A stretch of DNA of 64,000 bases from Niveomyces insectorum RCEF 264 (lineage: Eukaryota > Ascomycota > Sordariomycetes > Hypocreales > Cordycipitaceae), in the NCBI GenBank assembly GCA_001636815.1, contig AZHD01000005.1:1545072-1609071 (forward strand), written 5' to 3'. The position numbers and the translations under genes were made by a program. Below are positions 32,724-43,660 of the stretch, in pieces. Under the pieces are notes generated by a model. It saw nothing but the letters and a program-made list of their open reading frames with translations. It did not search any database and was not told where the DNA came from. Each line of letters opens with the position of its first letter. Position 1 is the first letter of the stretch.

Positions 32724-33700
32724 GTGCCGCATGCGGCCATGCTTGCGGCGGACGAGGCCCGCATCGAGCAGCTGGTGCGCGATGAACGGGAACTGGTAGG
32801 GCGGCGCGTCTTTTGGCAACGCCAACGCCAACTTAACGTCGTGGAAGTCGAAAGGTCATCGTCTTCGTATCCAGTGCTCGACTCGTTCAGCAGCCGCATC
32901 ATGCTGGTGACGTCGGCTGCGATTACTTCAGCGCGCTGCTCCACTAAGGGGTCGGGACATGGCCTCGACCGCCTCAGCCGTGGCGTCGGGCGCTGTGCCT
33001 GCCCCGTACAAGCGGAGCAATACCAACAACTCCCCCGTAAGCCTCACTCCCGACGGGCCCCGACCGACCGCTCCCACCGCCGAGCTTCAACCGGGCCCAT
33101 ACGGCTGGCCAATACCATGGCACTGGGATTCGACAGGTTAAGAATACCGTGAAGGAAGAGAATACGGGGTCATAGCCTACGGGCAAGTGCCACAACAGTA
33201 CGGGCAGCCACTGTACCAGGTGCCGTACTACTGAACACCGCAGGTGCCAGCGCCAGCGCCAGGGCCAACGTCGCGTTCACGAAGTCCACAGTCAGGCGGT
33301 CATACGGGCATTCACAGTCCAAGGGGCAGCCAGCCACCGCCTCCACAACGCTGGACTGCTGCGCATCGGATGGCCCACAAATGCCGCAAGTATCAAGAGA
33401 CGTGGCCCTCTCGCCACACCATGATGGCCCACGTCATGGCAAAATAGCTGCACGCCGCCGAAGCAACGCAGCAGCCGTGTGGAAGGCAGGCCACGCCGTC
33501 TCGTGGTACCAGAGGTGCCGTTAGGGTCGCCGAAAGCAACCGGGGACTCCGCGCCGTCTTTCAGCCCTATGGGGCTACAGTACCAAAGGGCTGGCACGCC
33601 CGCACAACAACCGCCTAAGCCAGGAGACCCTGGAGGCCGAAATCCTAATCAAGGACTTTCCACACGAGACGAAACCCAGCGCGCAGGCTGCACAGCCTTA
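32724..33700 (+). pseudogene. decayed Pro/Gln-rich coding-like region
   Basis: Several overlapping frames carry protein-like low-complexity text that switches frame: ADEARIEQLVRDERELVGRR at about 32745, ASTASAVASGAVPAPYKRSN at about 32960, AYGQVPQQYGQPLYQVPYY at about 33180, PAPAPGPTSRSRSPQSGG at about 33250 and a stretch ending in HNNRLSQETLEAEILIKDF at about 33605. Stops separate them. I read this as the remains of one Pro/Gln-rich gene, but I cannot identify it and it may be chance. Confidence 0.25.
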
Positions 33701-34192
33701 TGAACATCACGCACGGCTTTCATTTATCAGACTGTTTCTTCCTTTGGCTTTTAGGTTTTTTTTTTTCGTTCAGGCTTTCATGCGTGTAGGCGTCGTGCTA
33801 CACCTCTTTCAACACACAAAGGTAATGGTAACCATGAACACGCAACGCATAGCCTTCTGTTTTTTTCCTTTGTCTTACAGGCCGCACGCTGGGTTCAGCC
33901 ATGCGTACGCCTATACAGACGATAAATCCTTTTTATGTACTTTCACAGCGTTCCAGTTCATTTACTTCACGTTCTTTCATGGTCTATTCCTTCCTTTCAC
34001 TACCTTGTTCAGCCATCCATTTTTTTTTCTATATATTTGCGTGCTTTCGTGCCTCTTCTCTCGTTTTCTCTCTCCTTAACCTCGCATTCAAACGCACGCG
34101 CCAGCACATTATCACAACACCACGAACACTGTTCTTTCTATCAAACTTTTGATTTACGGCATTCCACGGCTGCCGCGCCGCTCATCAACACC
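33701..34192. other. pyrimidine-rich 5' region of the AT-hook-like gene
   Basis: T- and C-rich stretches (33740-34130) look like a promoter and 5' untranslated region. The frame is open through this part but the first sensible ATG is at 34193. Confidence 0.4.
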
Positions 34193-35539
34193 ATGCCTCT
34201 CGAAGAAGACCCCTTCTACGACGTGGTGGATCCCACTGCCGCCGCCAGTGACTCCGACACGGCCAAGGCCAGCTCCGCGTCTACCATAGGCCGCAGCGCC
34301 GCCGGTGAAAGCGCCGACGACGACAGCAACGCCGGCAACGCCGGCAACGACAGCAGCGCCGCCGCATCCGACTACCAGGATGACGATGACGATGACCAAT
34401 ATAACCACGACCGCTTCGTCGTCCTCCCCGGCGGCCCCGCCCAAGGCATTCAGGGGGCTCCTCCCAGCCAGGCGCCAGCCGCCCTCACCGAGGAAGAAAA
34501 AGCCGCCAAATGGGACGCAGTCACCTATCACCAGGTGAAATACGCGGACTTGGCGCAGGCTAATGCCGAGGCCCAGGACTTTTTCGACAACGTTCAACTT
34601 CCCGAGGGCGGCAAAGGCAGGGGCAGGCCCCGCGGCGGCCAGGGCCGGTATTTCCCGGCGTCTGCCGTCGCCGGAGGCGCTGCCACTGCCTCCGCACGCA
34701 AGACGCCGAGCAAGCCATTCGAGCTGCCGCTTGGCGAGATCTATGGCCGCATCCGCCATTTCTTCGGTCCCGTGCTTCACCACGACCCACTGCTCGTGGA
34801 GGTGCTTCAATGCGCCAAGGAGGTTTACGAAGACGGGCGCGCTCTCCAGCAGACCACCTTTATGCGCCGCCTCCGCAACCATGCCAAGGATGCTATACAG
34901 GCTCGGTTCACGAAAAATGGCCCGCCTCCCGCTGCCAAATTCCCGTCCCGTGGCCAGATTCTGGCCGCGCGGCTGCTCGATGCCCAGTGCACGCACTCTT
35001 ACCCCGTGCTGCTGGCTTTCTTCAACCAGCCCGAGCAGGACATGCTTCTCTTCCCGTCTGAGGAGGCTGCGCACGTGTCCCTACCGCAAATGCAGAAAAT
35101 CGAGACGGAATTGCGGGACCTGGCGGCCGTCACGAAGGAGGTCGGCGCCAAGATCAATGTGATGGCCGGAGCTGTGGCTACCACCCAGCAGCTTTCCGAC
35201 GTCCACGACGTTACCCTTCAGGTGGTGCGGAATGCCGAAGCCAGGGTAATCACACGCCTTGCTGACCAAGAGCGCCATCAAAAGACAGTCGGGCCGCCTC
35301 TTCAAGCTATGGGCCTGACGCCACGTGCCACGCCAAGCCACTTCGCAGCCAGCATGCCGCCTCGCACGGCCACGCCGGGAATGAAGACGCCGACGCCCGC
35401 GGGCCGCACCACGGCACGCACGCCGCTTCTAACGTCCAAGCCCTCGAAACGGAAAGCCACGTCCCCGGCTACCGCCGCCCGCCAACCTCCCGCTCCTCCC
35501 GCTCCTCCCGCCGATGACAGCTTCGAGGATGACGACTAG
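34193..35539 (+). CDS. orphan protein with an AT-hook-like motif and acidic ends
   Basis: Single exon, 448 residues from ATG 34193 (MPLEEDPFYDVVD). I recognise no named family. The N-terminal 110 residues are acidic and disordered, with an Asp run near residue 63. A GKGRGRPRGGQGR segment near residue 145 matches the AT-hook core (GRP flanked by basic residues), which binds the minor groove of AT-rich DNA. Residues about 180-350 look folded and helical (PFELPLGEIYGRIRHFFG, LRNHAKDAIQARFT, and a heptad-like LPQMQKIETELRDLAAV). The C-terminus is Pro/Thr-rich with repeated TPR/TPG and KRK motifs and ends in DDSFEDDD. A nuclear or chromatin role is a guess from the AT-hook. Confidence 0.72.
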   Translation: MPLEEDPFYDVVDPTAAASDSDTAKASSASTIGRSAAGESADDDSNAGNAGNDSSAAASDYQDDDDDDQYNHDRFVVLPGGPAQGIQGAPPSQAPAALTEEEKAAKWDAVTYHQVKYADLAQANAEAQDFFDNVQLPEGGKGRGRPRGGQGRYFPASAVAGGAATASARKTPSKPFELPLGEIYGRIRHFFGPVLHHDPLLVEVLQCAKEVYEDGRALQQTTFMRRLRNHAKDAIQARFTKNGPPPAAKFPSRGQILAARLLDAQCTHSYPVLLAFFNQPEQDMLLFPSEEAAHVSLPQMQKIETELRDLAAVTKEVGAKINVMAGAVATTQQLSDVHDVTLQVVRNAEARVITRLADQERHQKTVGPPLQAMGLTPRATPSHFAASMPPRTATPGMKTPTPAGRTTARTPLLTSKPSKRKATSPATAARQPPAPPAPPADDSFEDDD

Positions 35540-35919
35540 GTCGTGTAGCTAGTATAACCACGGCCCGCAGCTACTAACCTTCCTTCTCCCTCTCGTTATT
35601 TGTTTTTCATTTGATTTTATTCCTGGCTAACCCTACCCTCTAGCTCTATTTCTTAGATTGTTTTTTTCCGATATCTCGTTTATTGTTCCAAAATGTTAAA
35701 CATTTAGTTTCAACTATTTTAAATAAGTACATAATGAGAAACACCATATTTAATGGTGCCAAAAGTCTGTTCGTTAGATTGTGATGAACAATAAACTAAA
35801 CGTAGTGAAACGATAGCAAAGTGCGCACGGAGGCACATGTCCGCGTATACGGGGAATGCGAATCGGCTGCAGGGTTCATAGACACGCAAGCCGGTAATAA
35901 GTAGGGCTTCTGATTCGCA
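35540..35919. other. intergenic between convergent genes
   Basis: AT-rich 3' region shared by the AT-hook-like gene and the transporter gene. Nothing else is seen. Confidence 0.4.
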
Positions 35920-37506
35920 CTACGCACGAAACACATCCAGCTTGACCCGTCCTGTGAGCAATGTCCAGACCCAAAGAGCAACCACAACGACCACGACGAC
36001 GAAACTAAAAACCAGGCTGCCGCCAAACACAAAACGGTGATAGGCCCAGGCGTTTTTTACATTCAAGTCGGCAACCTGACAGGCGATGGCCCAAGGCAGG
36101 ACATAGAGAAAATTGCTCGCCAGACTCTGGTAGAGATACCACGCGGGCCGCGTTGCGAGAAGAATCGTGGCGGCCTGCGTAGATGCAGCGTAGAAAACAT
36201 AACACCAGTCGATCGTTTTCCACATGTACGCCGTCACATCGGCGACAGCATCGGACCCGCTAAGATAACGAGCAAACGGTCGGGCGCCGCAGAAGGACAA
36301 GATGAGCGCGAGTGGTACCTCGACAGCGAGGGCCAGGGACAGTGACCGGAGCGCTGGCTTCACAATCGTCAACACGGTACTGAAGGCCGCGGCATCGGGG
36401 TGGCGGTTGTCGATGCCGATTCCGTGACGCCAAGCGCCCCACGAGTGGCCGATAAACGTGAGACTCGTTGCTTCGAGGGCCTGGACGGGTACCATGATCA
36501 AACCCCATCGAATGGTGTTGAAAATTCCCCAAGCCGTTGCGTACGTCGACCCCAGAGCAACGATGGTGCTCACCAGCCAGAGATAGAGAATGTTGCGAAC
36601 GGCCGATTCGAAGAGTGCAACTAGACCCGGTCGAACAAGCACAACGAGATGGTGGAAGCTCGGACACATTACGGACTCAGACGCGGCTTTAACGCGTGCT
36701 CGAAGAGCATCGTAACTTCTGTTCTCGCGTTGCTCGTATCTTGCTTCATCGTCTTGGGCGGTGCCATCGCCTGTTTGTGGATTTTCGATTCCTCCATTTG
36801 AAGACGGCGGCGCCGACGGCTGCTTCTGCTGTTTTCTGGCCAAGAGGAAATACGCAAGTCCAGTAAAGGCGGCTGCCAGGTTGCAGCCAAGTTGGACTCC
36901 GGCTTGCATGTTGACGGTGGCTTGGTATCGACCGATGTGAAAGCGGGAGATGAAGAGCAGGTCGAGGACAAGGTTCACGATAAATTTGACGGTGCTAATG
37001 GCAAAAGGCACGTCGGGTGCATCGAGCGCGCGCGTGGCGGCTGCCACAGCCGTCTCGAGTGCCGAACTCAACGCAGAAAAGGCGCTAATGCGGACATAGG
37101 TGACACTCGCTGCACGGACTTCGACAGGTACAAAGACGCTGGCGAAGCCCGCTGCTCCAGCAACAAACCCGACGCTCATAAGAAAGCCGAGGACAGACTG
37201 GAAAAGGATCAACGTGTGCGCGAGACCCAGGCGCTCTTCAAGAGAGCGCGATGCCTTGTCGCCAATCACCAGCCAAGCAGCACGCGGTAGACCCTCGTTC
37301 AGTACCTCGGCAAATACGCCAATGTATGTGTAGACGTCGGTCGTCACCACCAGCGACGCATCGATGTCCGCCACCCAGAGTTTGACCAACGTGCTGTACA
37401 ACGCCGGCAACAGAAAGGAGGCCACATTGAAAAGCAGCGCGCCGCTGTAGGAGGTGCGATGCCACCAAACGGCACGATGGGTTGCCGATCTAGAACCGTT
37501 GTCCAT
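35920..37506 (-). CDS. MATE/MOP-like multi-spanning membrane transporter
   Basis: Single exon, 528 residues from ATG 37506; the codons before it in frame include only a GTG. Many hydrophobic segments of about 20 residues are visible (for example ALLFNVASFLLPALYSTLV, ALIFQSVLGF-like near residue 105, WGLIMVPVQALEATSLTFIG, SLALAVEVPLALILSF, FVVVVVVVALWVWTLL), giving roughly 11-12 membrane passes. The N-terminal part WWHRTSYSGALLFN...LVVTTDVYTYIGVFAEVLNEGLPRAAW resembles fungal MATE-like proteins of the MOP superfamily, which export small molecules in exchange for H+ or Na+. A hydrophilic loop at about residues 235-275 divides the two halves. Substrate is unknown. It borders the RIP-mutated block on its left. 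Confidence 0.65.
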   Translation of the reverse strand: MDNGSRSATHRAVWWHRTSYSGALLFNVASFLLPALYSTLVKLWVADIDASLVVTTDVYTYIGVFAEVLNEGLPRAAWLVIGDKASRSLEERLGLAHTLILFQSVLGFLMSVGFVAGAAGFASVFVPVEVRAASVTYVRISAFSALSSALETAVAAATRALDAPDVPFAISTVKFIVNLVLDLLFISRFHIGRYQATVNMQAGVQLGCNLAAAFTGLAYFLLARKQQKQPSAPPSSNGGIENPQTGDGTAQDDEARYEQRENRSYDALRARVKAASESVMCPSFHHLVVLVRPGLVALFESAVRNILYLWLVSTIVALGSTYATAWGIFNTIRWGLIMVPVQALEATSLTFIGHSWGAWRHGIGIDNRHPDAAAFSTVLTIVKPALRSLSLALAVEVPLALILSFCGARPFARYLSGSDAVADVTAYMWKTIDWCYVFYAASTQAATILLATRPAWYLYQSLASNFLYVLPWAIACQVADLNVKNAWAYHRFVFGGSLVFSFVVVVVVVALWVWTLLTGRVKLDVFRA

Positions 37507-37711
37507 GGCGGATTGTCTGTTGTTGTCTTGGACCACGTTGCAGGAGTTTGTTTGAGAAGATGAAAGGTGGGGCTTACAGATGCGAGTTTAGACGTGCTCC
37601 ATGTCGAACGTACCAAGCATCGATAGTTCCAGTGGGGCAAGGCGGGCTTACCCGCCGCTAGGACCAAGGTTTAGTGGACCAAATTGTAGGGTCTGGCTAG
37701 GGTATCTGGTT

Positions 37712-37758
37712 GTGTTGTGTGGGCTAGCACGTGACGTATGTCACGTGCCAGCCCACAC
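37712..37758. repeat. 47-bp near-palindromic repeat, left copy
   Basis: Two 19-nt arms (37717-37735 and 37740-37758) pair with one mismatch around a GTAT loop. Each arm contains CACGTG and the centre reads TGACGTATGTCA. The same 47 bp occurs at 44619-44665 with a single difference. It marks the left edge of the AT-rich, RIP-mutated block. Confidence 0.85.
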
Positions 37759-38618
37759 GGGGTATAGAATATTAAAAGTTAATAAGTTTAATTAACTATT
37801 TAACGGTTACGTTTTTAACATCGCGTATATATATAATAAATTCTCCGAAATTAACAAAAATTCTAATAAAGCTTATTAAAATTTTATTAAACATATAATA
37901 AAGTATATTAAAGTAACGGAAGTATATTATCTAACCATAAAAAGTAACTAATGAAGCAGGCAGGGCATACCAGCGCTGCCTGAAAGAGAAGGCAACAACC
38001 ATACGTACGCATACCGTGCACGTACAAAAAGGCTGGGCGGGCCTTAAAGGGCTGCCCTCAAAAAGGGTGCAAGGCTCCCTTATTGCTTATATCTTGGTGC
38101 AACTGGCAGCCTTGTTTTGAGTACGTAGGCGCTGAATAGGGCCAATGAGAGAGGAGAAGGGAGTAGAAAAGTGGTATATTTGTATAATTGAACGGCTAAG
38201 AACAAGACGAAAAACGTGAGGCTATATAGCGACGTTCGTATATATGTTTTTCTGTTTGTTGGCGTATATGTTCGTAATGTTTTTCGGTGCGTATATTGCC
38301 CGGAGCTATTTAATTACCCTTTTGGGACTTGCTATCTAAGGTATGATCGCGGTACATATATAATCCGTGCTTTTATGCCCGATCAGCCCTTACTAAAAGG
38401 GAAAAGCGGGGCCCGATCAGCTCTTAGCTAAAACACCACCAACGCGTAGGCTGGCCAAGTCTAACCAAAAAGGGAGTATATACACGCAGGGTACGTATAG
38501 CCGTCTCACTAATATATTAAAAATTTATTTCTTTTAATATTTAACGATACCGCGTTTATTAATTTACTCTCTTTTCGCCGTTCGATTAACGGTTACGTTA
38601 TTTTTATAACCGGAGCTA
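37759..38618. other. AT-rich non-coding flank of the retroelement block
   Basis: AT-rich sequence with a less mutated middle part (about 38000-38450) that still contains CpA and TpG. GCCCGATCAG occurs twice (38376 and 38411). No coding frame is credible. Confidence 0.45.
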
Positions 38619-38701
38619 TTACGCTTTATATAGCTATATAATATACCATAAGGTAACTTACGGTACGTAGTTTTTTGGCGCATTGGTATAGTATACGTAA
38701 T
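38619..38701 (+). repeat. 83-bp direct repeat, copy A
   Basis: Starts TTACGCTTTATATAGC and ends GTATACGTAAT. It recurs at 39027-39109 with a few transition differences (C/T and G/A), as expected after RIP. Confidence 0.85.
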
Positions 38702-38740
38702 AAGTGGTAGCAACTCCCTAGGTTCGATTCCCGCCTTGAC
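38677..38740 (+). repeat. tRNA-derived sequence (SINE-like head)
   Basis: GGCGCATTGGTATAG fits a Pol III A box and GGTTCGATTCC at 38721-38731 is a canonical B box about 40 nt downstream. A T-run (38756-38761) follows. The outer ends do not pair convincingly as an acceptor stem, so this looks like a tRNA-derived SINE head or a mutated tRNA rather than a working tRNA gene. Confidence 0.5.
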
Positions 38741-39026
38741 TATAAGTGTAGGGTTTTTTAATTAGACTTAAAAAGGTTAAGCCATTAAAAAGCTACGTCT
38801 ATTTACGTAAGCTATAATAGCTACGTAATTAATATAGGAGAGAGGCCATTATACCTAGAGGTTACGTAATTTATTATAGACTTACTAGACGGAAGATCCG
38901 GAGCTCGAGACTCCGGCGGGTAACCCCCGTAGCTTAAAAGGAAAAGCTACCGTACCTTAAAATTACGTAACTATTGGAGAACCGTATATCGGGCCGATAT
39001 TTGTTCGGATGGTCTCCGAGCACTTG

Positions 39027-39109
39027 TTACGCTTTATATAGCTATATAATATACTATAAGGTAACTTACGGTACGTAGTTTTTTAGCGTATTAGTATAGT
39101 ATACGTAAT
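39027..39109 (+). repeat. 83-bp direct repeat, copy B
   Basis: Second copy of the 83-bp repeat, more AT-rich than copy A (GGCGCATTGG reads AGCGTATTAG). It lies just upstream of the Copia coding region. The B box seen downstream of copy A is not conserved here. Confidence 0.8.
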
Positions 39110-39185
39110 AGTTCGTTAAATCGAAGATTTAGTTAAATAGGGGCCTATCACTAATTAAGTTATATATTATTTAATTATAACGATA

Positions 39186-42100
39186 ATAGATAAAAGTTTA
39201 ACTCGTCAAGTACTAGAAATAGACGAGCCAATCGCTATATACGACTACTTAAAGCGTACGTTAAGCCTAGAAGAGCGAAATAACGTAGTTTAATACGCTC
39301 GAACATTTTATTAATTCGTATAAAAGGACGAAAAAGTCGAAGTTTTTCTAGCGAAGTACGAAGAAGCTATTAAAGCGTATAAACGTAAGGTTAAAAAACT
39401 CGGCGATAGAGGGAAAATATACTACTTTCTTAACGTCGTAGAGTAGAGACAATGTAACGTTTACGCCGACTTAGTAAAATCGATTCGGAATTAGAAAGGG
39501 CTCGAAGCCGACGAATAGTTAAACAAAATAAAGGTTTTCGTTCGAAACCGCTACCGGAAGCTTATATATAACCCGAATAATAATAATAACTATAAGAAAG
39601 ACTAGAAGTCGGGCTCGGCGGATAACCGTAATAATAATAACGGCCGAAAGAGCTCCGGCTCTAACACTACCTCCGATACGGAATCCGGTACGGGTACCGG
39701 CGGAGGTAAGACGTTACCTACCTACCCTTACTACGGTAGAGTCGGATATACCGTCGAACGGTACTAAACGAAATATAAAGAGTTACGTCCGAAAAATAAA
39801 AGTTATATAGTAACATAAGAGGGCGATAATAAGTAAGAAGATAAACCTATTATTACGTCTATATTTACCGTAAATACTACGTTTAACGAATTTAATATAG
39901 TTACGACTAATATATAGCTTTTTTACTCTTTTTACTCTAAAAATACGAATTTATAGCTATTTAATACCGGTATAGATAGCTATATCGTTAACGATAAAAA
40001 GTAGTTTCTATCCGGAACTATAAGGGAAGTTAACGTAATACTTAATACCGGCGGCGGTAAGGTTAATATCGGTATAATAAATACCGTCCGACTTATAATA
40101 GAAAACCCGAAGGGAGAGCCGGTAGAGATTTTACTCTATAATATATTATATAGTTTCGATATAGATATTAACCTTTTATTAGAGCTACGTTTTTACTAGG
40201 CCGGCGGCTTTATCTACTAAAATAGTACTCTTATTAATTCAAAAAGTAAATACTTAGTAAAGCTAGACGTACTAGGCTATAGTTTTTATATCTTTATTCG
40301 TATCGCCGATATCCCGAAGTCGGTAACCCTTAATACGCTCTACTACGTACTTATTACGTCGGAAAAAGTATAACCGTAGTCTCTTTAAACAAACGCTAGA
40401 GGCTACGGCTTATTTACTAACGACTTAGCTATCCAAGGCTAAAAGTACTTAAATAGATAGTTATAATAGTAGAAAGCGGTACGCTAGTTACGCTAGACGT
40501 TATTAATAAATATAAGAAGAACGATCCGTATAAACCTTACGAAGTCTCGAAGGCTATATACTTTAAGCTAAAGGATCGAAGAGCTAATAAAGCGACGTTA
40601 TTAAGAGAAGTCTACTATCTAAACATTACTATAATTAAATAACGGTCTAACGAAGAATATCGTTAGCTAGGAGTAAACCTATATAAAGCTACGAATAGAA
40701 TTTAGATCTATCCTTTATATATTAAGTTTAACTATAGTATTAACGTAAAGGCGATAATCGACTATAACGCTAATCGCTTAAAAAGGAAGTTTAAGAGGAT
40801 ATAGCTAGATAACGGTATAGACGTATAAGTAGCGATATACGAAAAGTACTACTATAACGAAGGTATAAGGTTAAAGGCTAGCCCGTTATATCGTTACGAA
40901 TAAAACGGTAGAATCGAAAGGATAGTCCGACGTATTATCGTTAAAATACGTACGATTATAGTCGCCTAATAAATTCTAATCGAACTTTGACTAGAGATCG
41001 CTAGAATAATAGCTTATCTATATAATATAACCGCCAAAGTAGATAAAACGGTGCCCTTCGTAGAATAAAAGCGTCGCGCCGGAGATCTCGATTTTAAACT
41101 AAATTTATCTTATTTAAAAGCCTTAAGTTATAAATACTTCTTCCGAAAATACGACGGCTTAATTTAACGGTAATATATTACGAAAATAAAAGTATAGAGA
41201 GAGGAGGGTATACTAATAGGCTTTAAGGGACGTTATCTATATAAAGTATACGGGCTAAAAACTAAGTAAATTATTATTATAATTAACGTATACTTCTACG
41301 AATATATTATAAATAACGAAAAATAGTATTATTAAAGCTAGCCTAAAAGTATATAGCGTAAAACAAAAGCTATTACGGTTATTAACGATAACGACAACGT
41401 AGTAGTTATAGCCGAAGAAAAGATTACGAACTCCGTACGGTATCGGTAGTCGAAACCGTCGACTAAGGAGAAGCTTACCGAAATTTAGAGGGAAAATAAA
41501 AGCGATATAGTAGACTTAGAAAATATAGAAAAAGAGTCTCTAGAAGACGACGGTATCGTATCGAAAGATTTTTTTACGGTAGAAAACGATAACGACGATC
41601 TTACTATATATTTCCTTTAAAAAAAAAATATAGACTCGAATCCCGTTAGCTTTTATAGTATAACCGCGCTAAGCGGTAATATCGTTAACGTATTTACGTC
41701 TATTAAAAGGCCGGATTCTAATAGTTTTAGCGTTTGATAGGCTATTTAAGGCCCGGAGACGGATAAATAGCTAAAGGCGATTTATCGAAAGATAAAAAGT
41801 CTAATCGACTACGGAGTAATTTTATTTATAGAAAAGCTAAAAGATAAATATACTATTAACTCGAAGATTATACTTTAACGAAAGCGTAGCCCTAGCAAAG
41901 TCGAAATAAAAAAAAAGGTACGTATCGTTATTAAAGGATTTAAATAACGTAAAGGGATTAACTTCGACGAAACGACGGCGGCGATATTACGATCCGATTT
42001 ATAGCGTATAACTTTAGTCCTTACCGCCTAAGAGAGCCGTAGCGTACGATAGTTAGATATAGTAGCCGCGTACTTATACGGTCTCCTTTACTATAAAGTT

Positions 42101-43660
42101 TTTCTAAATATAAACGATTTATAGTATACTTTTTTCGACCGGTATTTCGACTTAGCCGACGGTATAAAGTACGCAAAAGGCCGTATAATTTATCTATAAC
42201 GAACTTTATATAGCTTAAAGTAGAGGGCTTACTAATAAAAAAAGAAAAGGGACGAAGTACTAGTAAATTTTAGCTTCTATTCGACCGTATCCGATAAAGC
42301 TATCTACGTTAAAAGAAGTACGATTATCGTAATATACGTCGACGATATACTATACACCGAAGACGACGAAAATTTAAACGAATTTAAAGAAAGACTAACG
42401 AAAAAGCTAAAAGTCAACTTAGCTGAAGAGTTAAGATAGCTACTCGGTATCGAAATCAGCGTTCGTCTTATAGAAAAGAGTTATACCGAAGTCTTTATAT
42501 ATTAAAATATATATTTATAAAGCCTTTTAAAAGAATAAAGAATATAAAACGTACGCTTAGTAGCGACACCTATAAAAAATATCCTACCCCCGCGAAACCT
42601 AATAAAAATAGAAAGACTCTATAAATATCAATATATAATAAGTGTAATAGAGTTTAGTGGAGTAGGTAGTCGATAGCGTAGCGTATACGTTACGTTAATA
42701 GTACGTATATAAGGGCGAAGGTAGGTCTATATTTATAATAAAGACTTTCCTTATTCGTACGAAAAGAAGGGGTAACTAAATAAAAGATATCCTATATACG
42801 GTATACTAGGCCCGGTATGACTTTATTACGGGCCCTAAGCCCTGGCCTCGGATACGTCCCGTCACTTAGCCCATTACGCCGTCCGTCATATAGGCCGTTA
42901 CGTAGAACGGGGCTTGCGGTACGCCTATAGCTCGCCGTCGACTTTCCGTCGACTATAGGTATACGTACCGAGGGTTATAATAATAAGTAAGTTAATTTAT
43001 ACGTAGATTATAACGAGGCTAGATTTATCTTTTACCGTAGAATAATAAGTACGAATAATATTTATATCGATAAAAGACTATTACCGTAATATTAAGAGAG
43101 TTATACGATACTTCGTTAATAAGGGCGATTATAGCGTAAAATATAAAAAAACGAAGGTAAGTAGAGTAGATGAAGATATAATCGATATCGACGTATATAT
43201 CGACTCGTTTTTTACGGACGACTCCGTTAACCAAAAAAGTATTTATAGCTACGTAGCGGTTATAGCCGACGGCCCTATAGTATAGGTAAGCCGTTAACTC
43301 CCGACTATATATACGTTAACGACCTAGGCGGAGTACGCCGCCGTATACTATAGCGCCGCGTAGACGGTCTAAATACGTAATTTTATTACGGAGACTAATA
43401 GACCGTACCAGATCCGCCTTTTCATCGATAACTAGTCAACTATAAAGCTAATTAGATCCGGCGTTTTCTAGCTTAATAGTAAGTACTACGAAGTAAAGTT
43501 ATACTAAGTCCGGAAAGAGTACGAAGCCGGCTATATAGAGTTCGTATACGTACCGACCGACGATCAACTGGCCGATCTTATAACGAAGCCGTTAGCTAAG
43601 ACGGCGTTCGAACGGCTAACAGGAAGACTAGTACGGAAGGCCGAATGGCCCGAAGATTAA
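39186..43660 (+). mobile_element. RIP-mutated Copia (Ty1-type) LTR retrotransposon gag-pol
   Basis: The polyprotein can be followed through many stops. Gag begins at 39186, where an ATA probably replaces the start ATG. At about 39715-39770 the zinc knuckle is recognisable, but its Cys and His codons read Tyr (YPYYGRVGYTVERY) and the next Trp codon reads as a stop. Integrase text appears near 40835-40960 (AIYEKYYYNEGIRLKASP and NGRIERIVRRIIVK). Reverse transcriptase has the YVDD box (IYVDDILYTEDDE) at about 42338. The RNase H end has YEAGYIEFVYVPTDDQLADL and ITKPLAKTAFERL before TAA at 43660. Nearly every change fits CpA-to-TpA on either strand. The element is dead. A segment of about 200 bp at 42780-42980 is less mutated and may be a later insertion. 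Confidence 0.92.

Noticed and set aside
9063..37506. Biosynthetic gene cluster (epoxide hydrolase, Zn2Cys6 factor, FAD oxidase, hydrolase, transporter)
   Set aside because: No polyketide synthase, NRPS, terpene synthase or other backbone enzyme is visible, and three of the candidate members are dead.
38216..38431. 71-residue frame in the AT-rich flank
   Set aside because: No motif, atypical composition and location in repeat DNA argue against a gene.
38677..38740. Functional tRNA gene in the AT-rich block
   Set aside because: A and B boxes are present but no acceptor-stem pairing could be found; it is better read as a tRNA-derived repeat.
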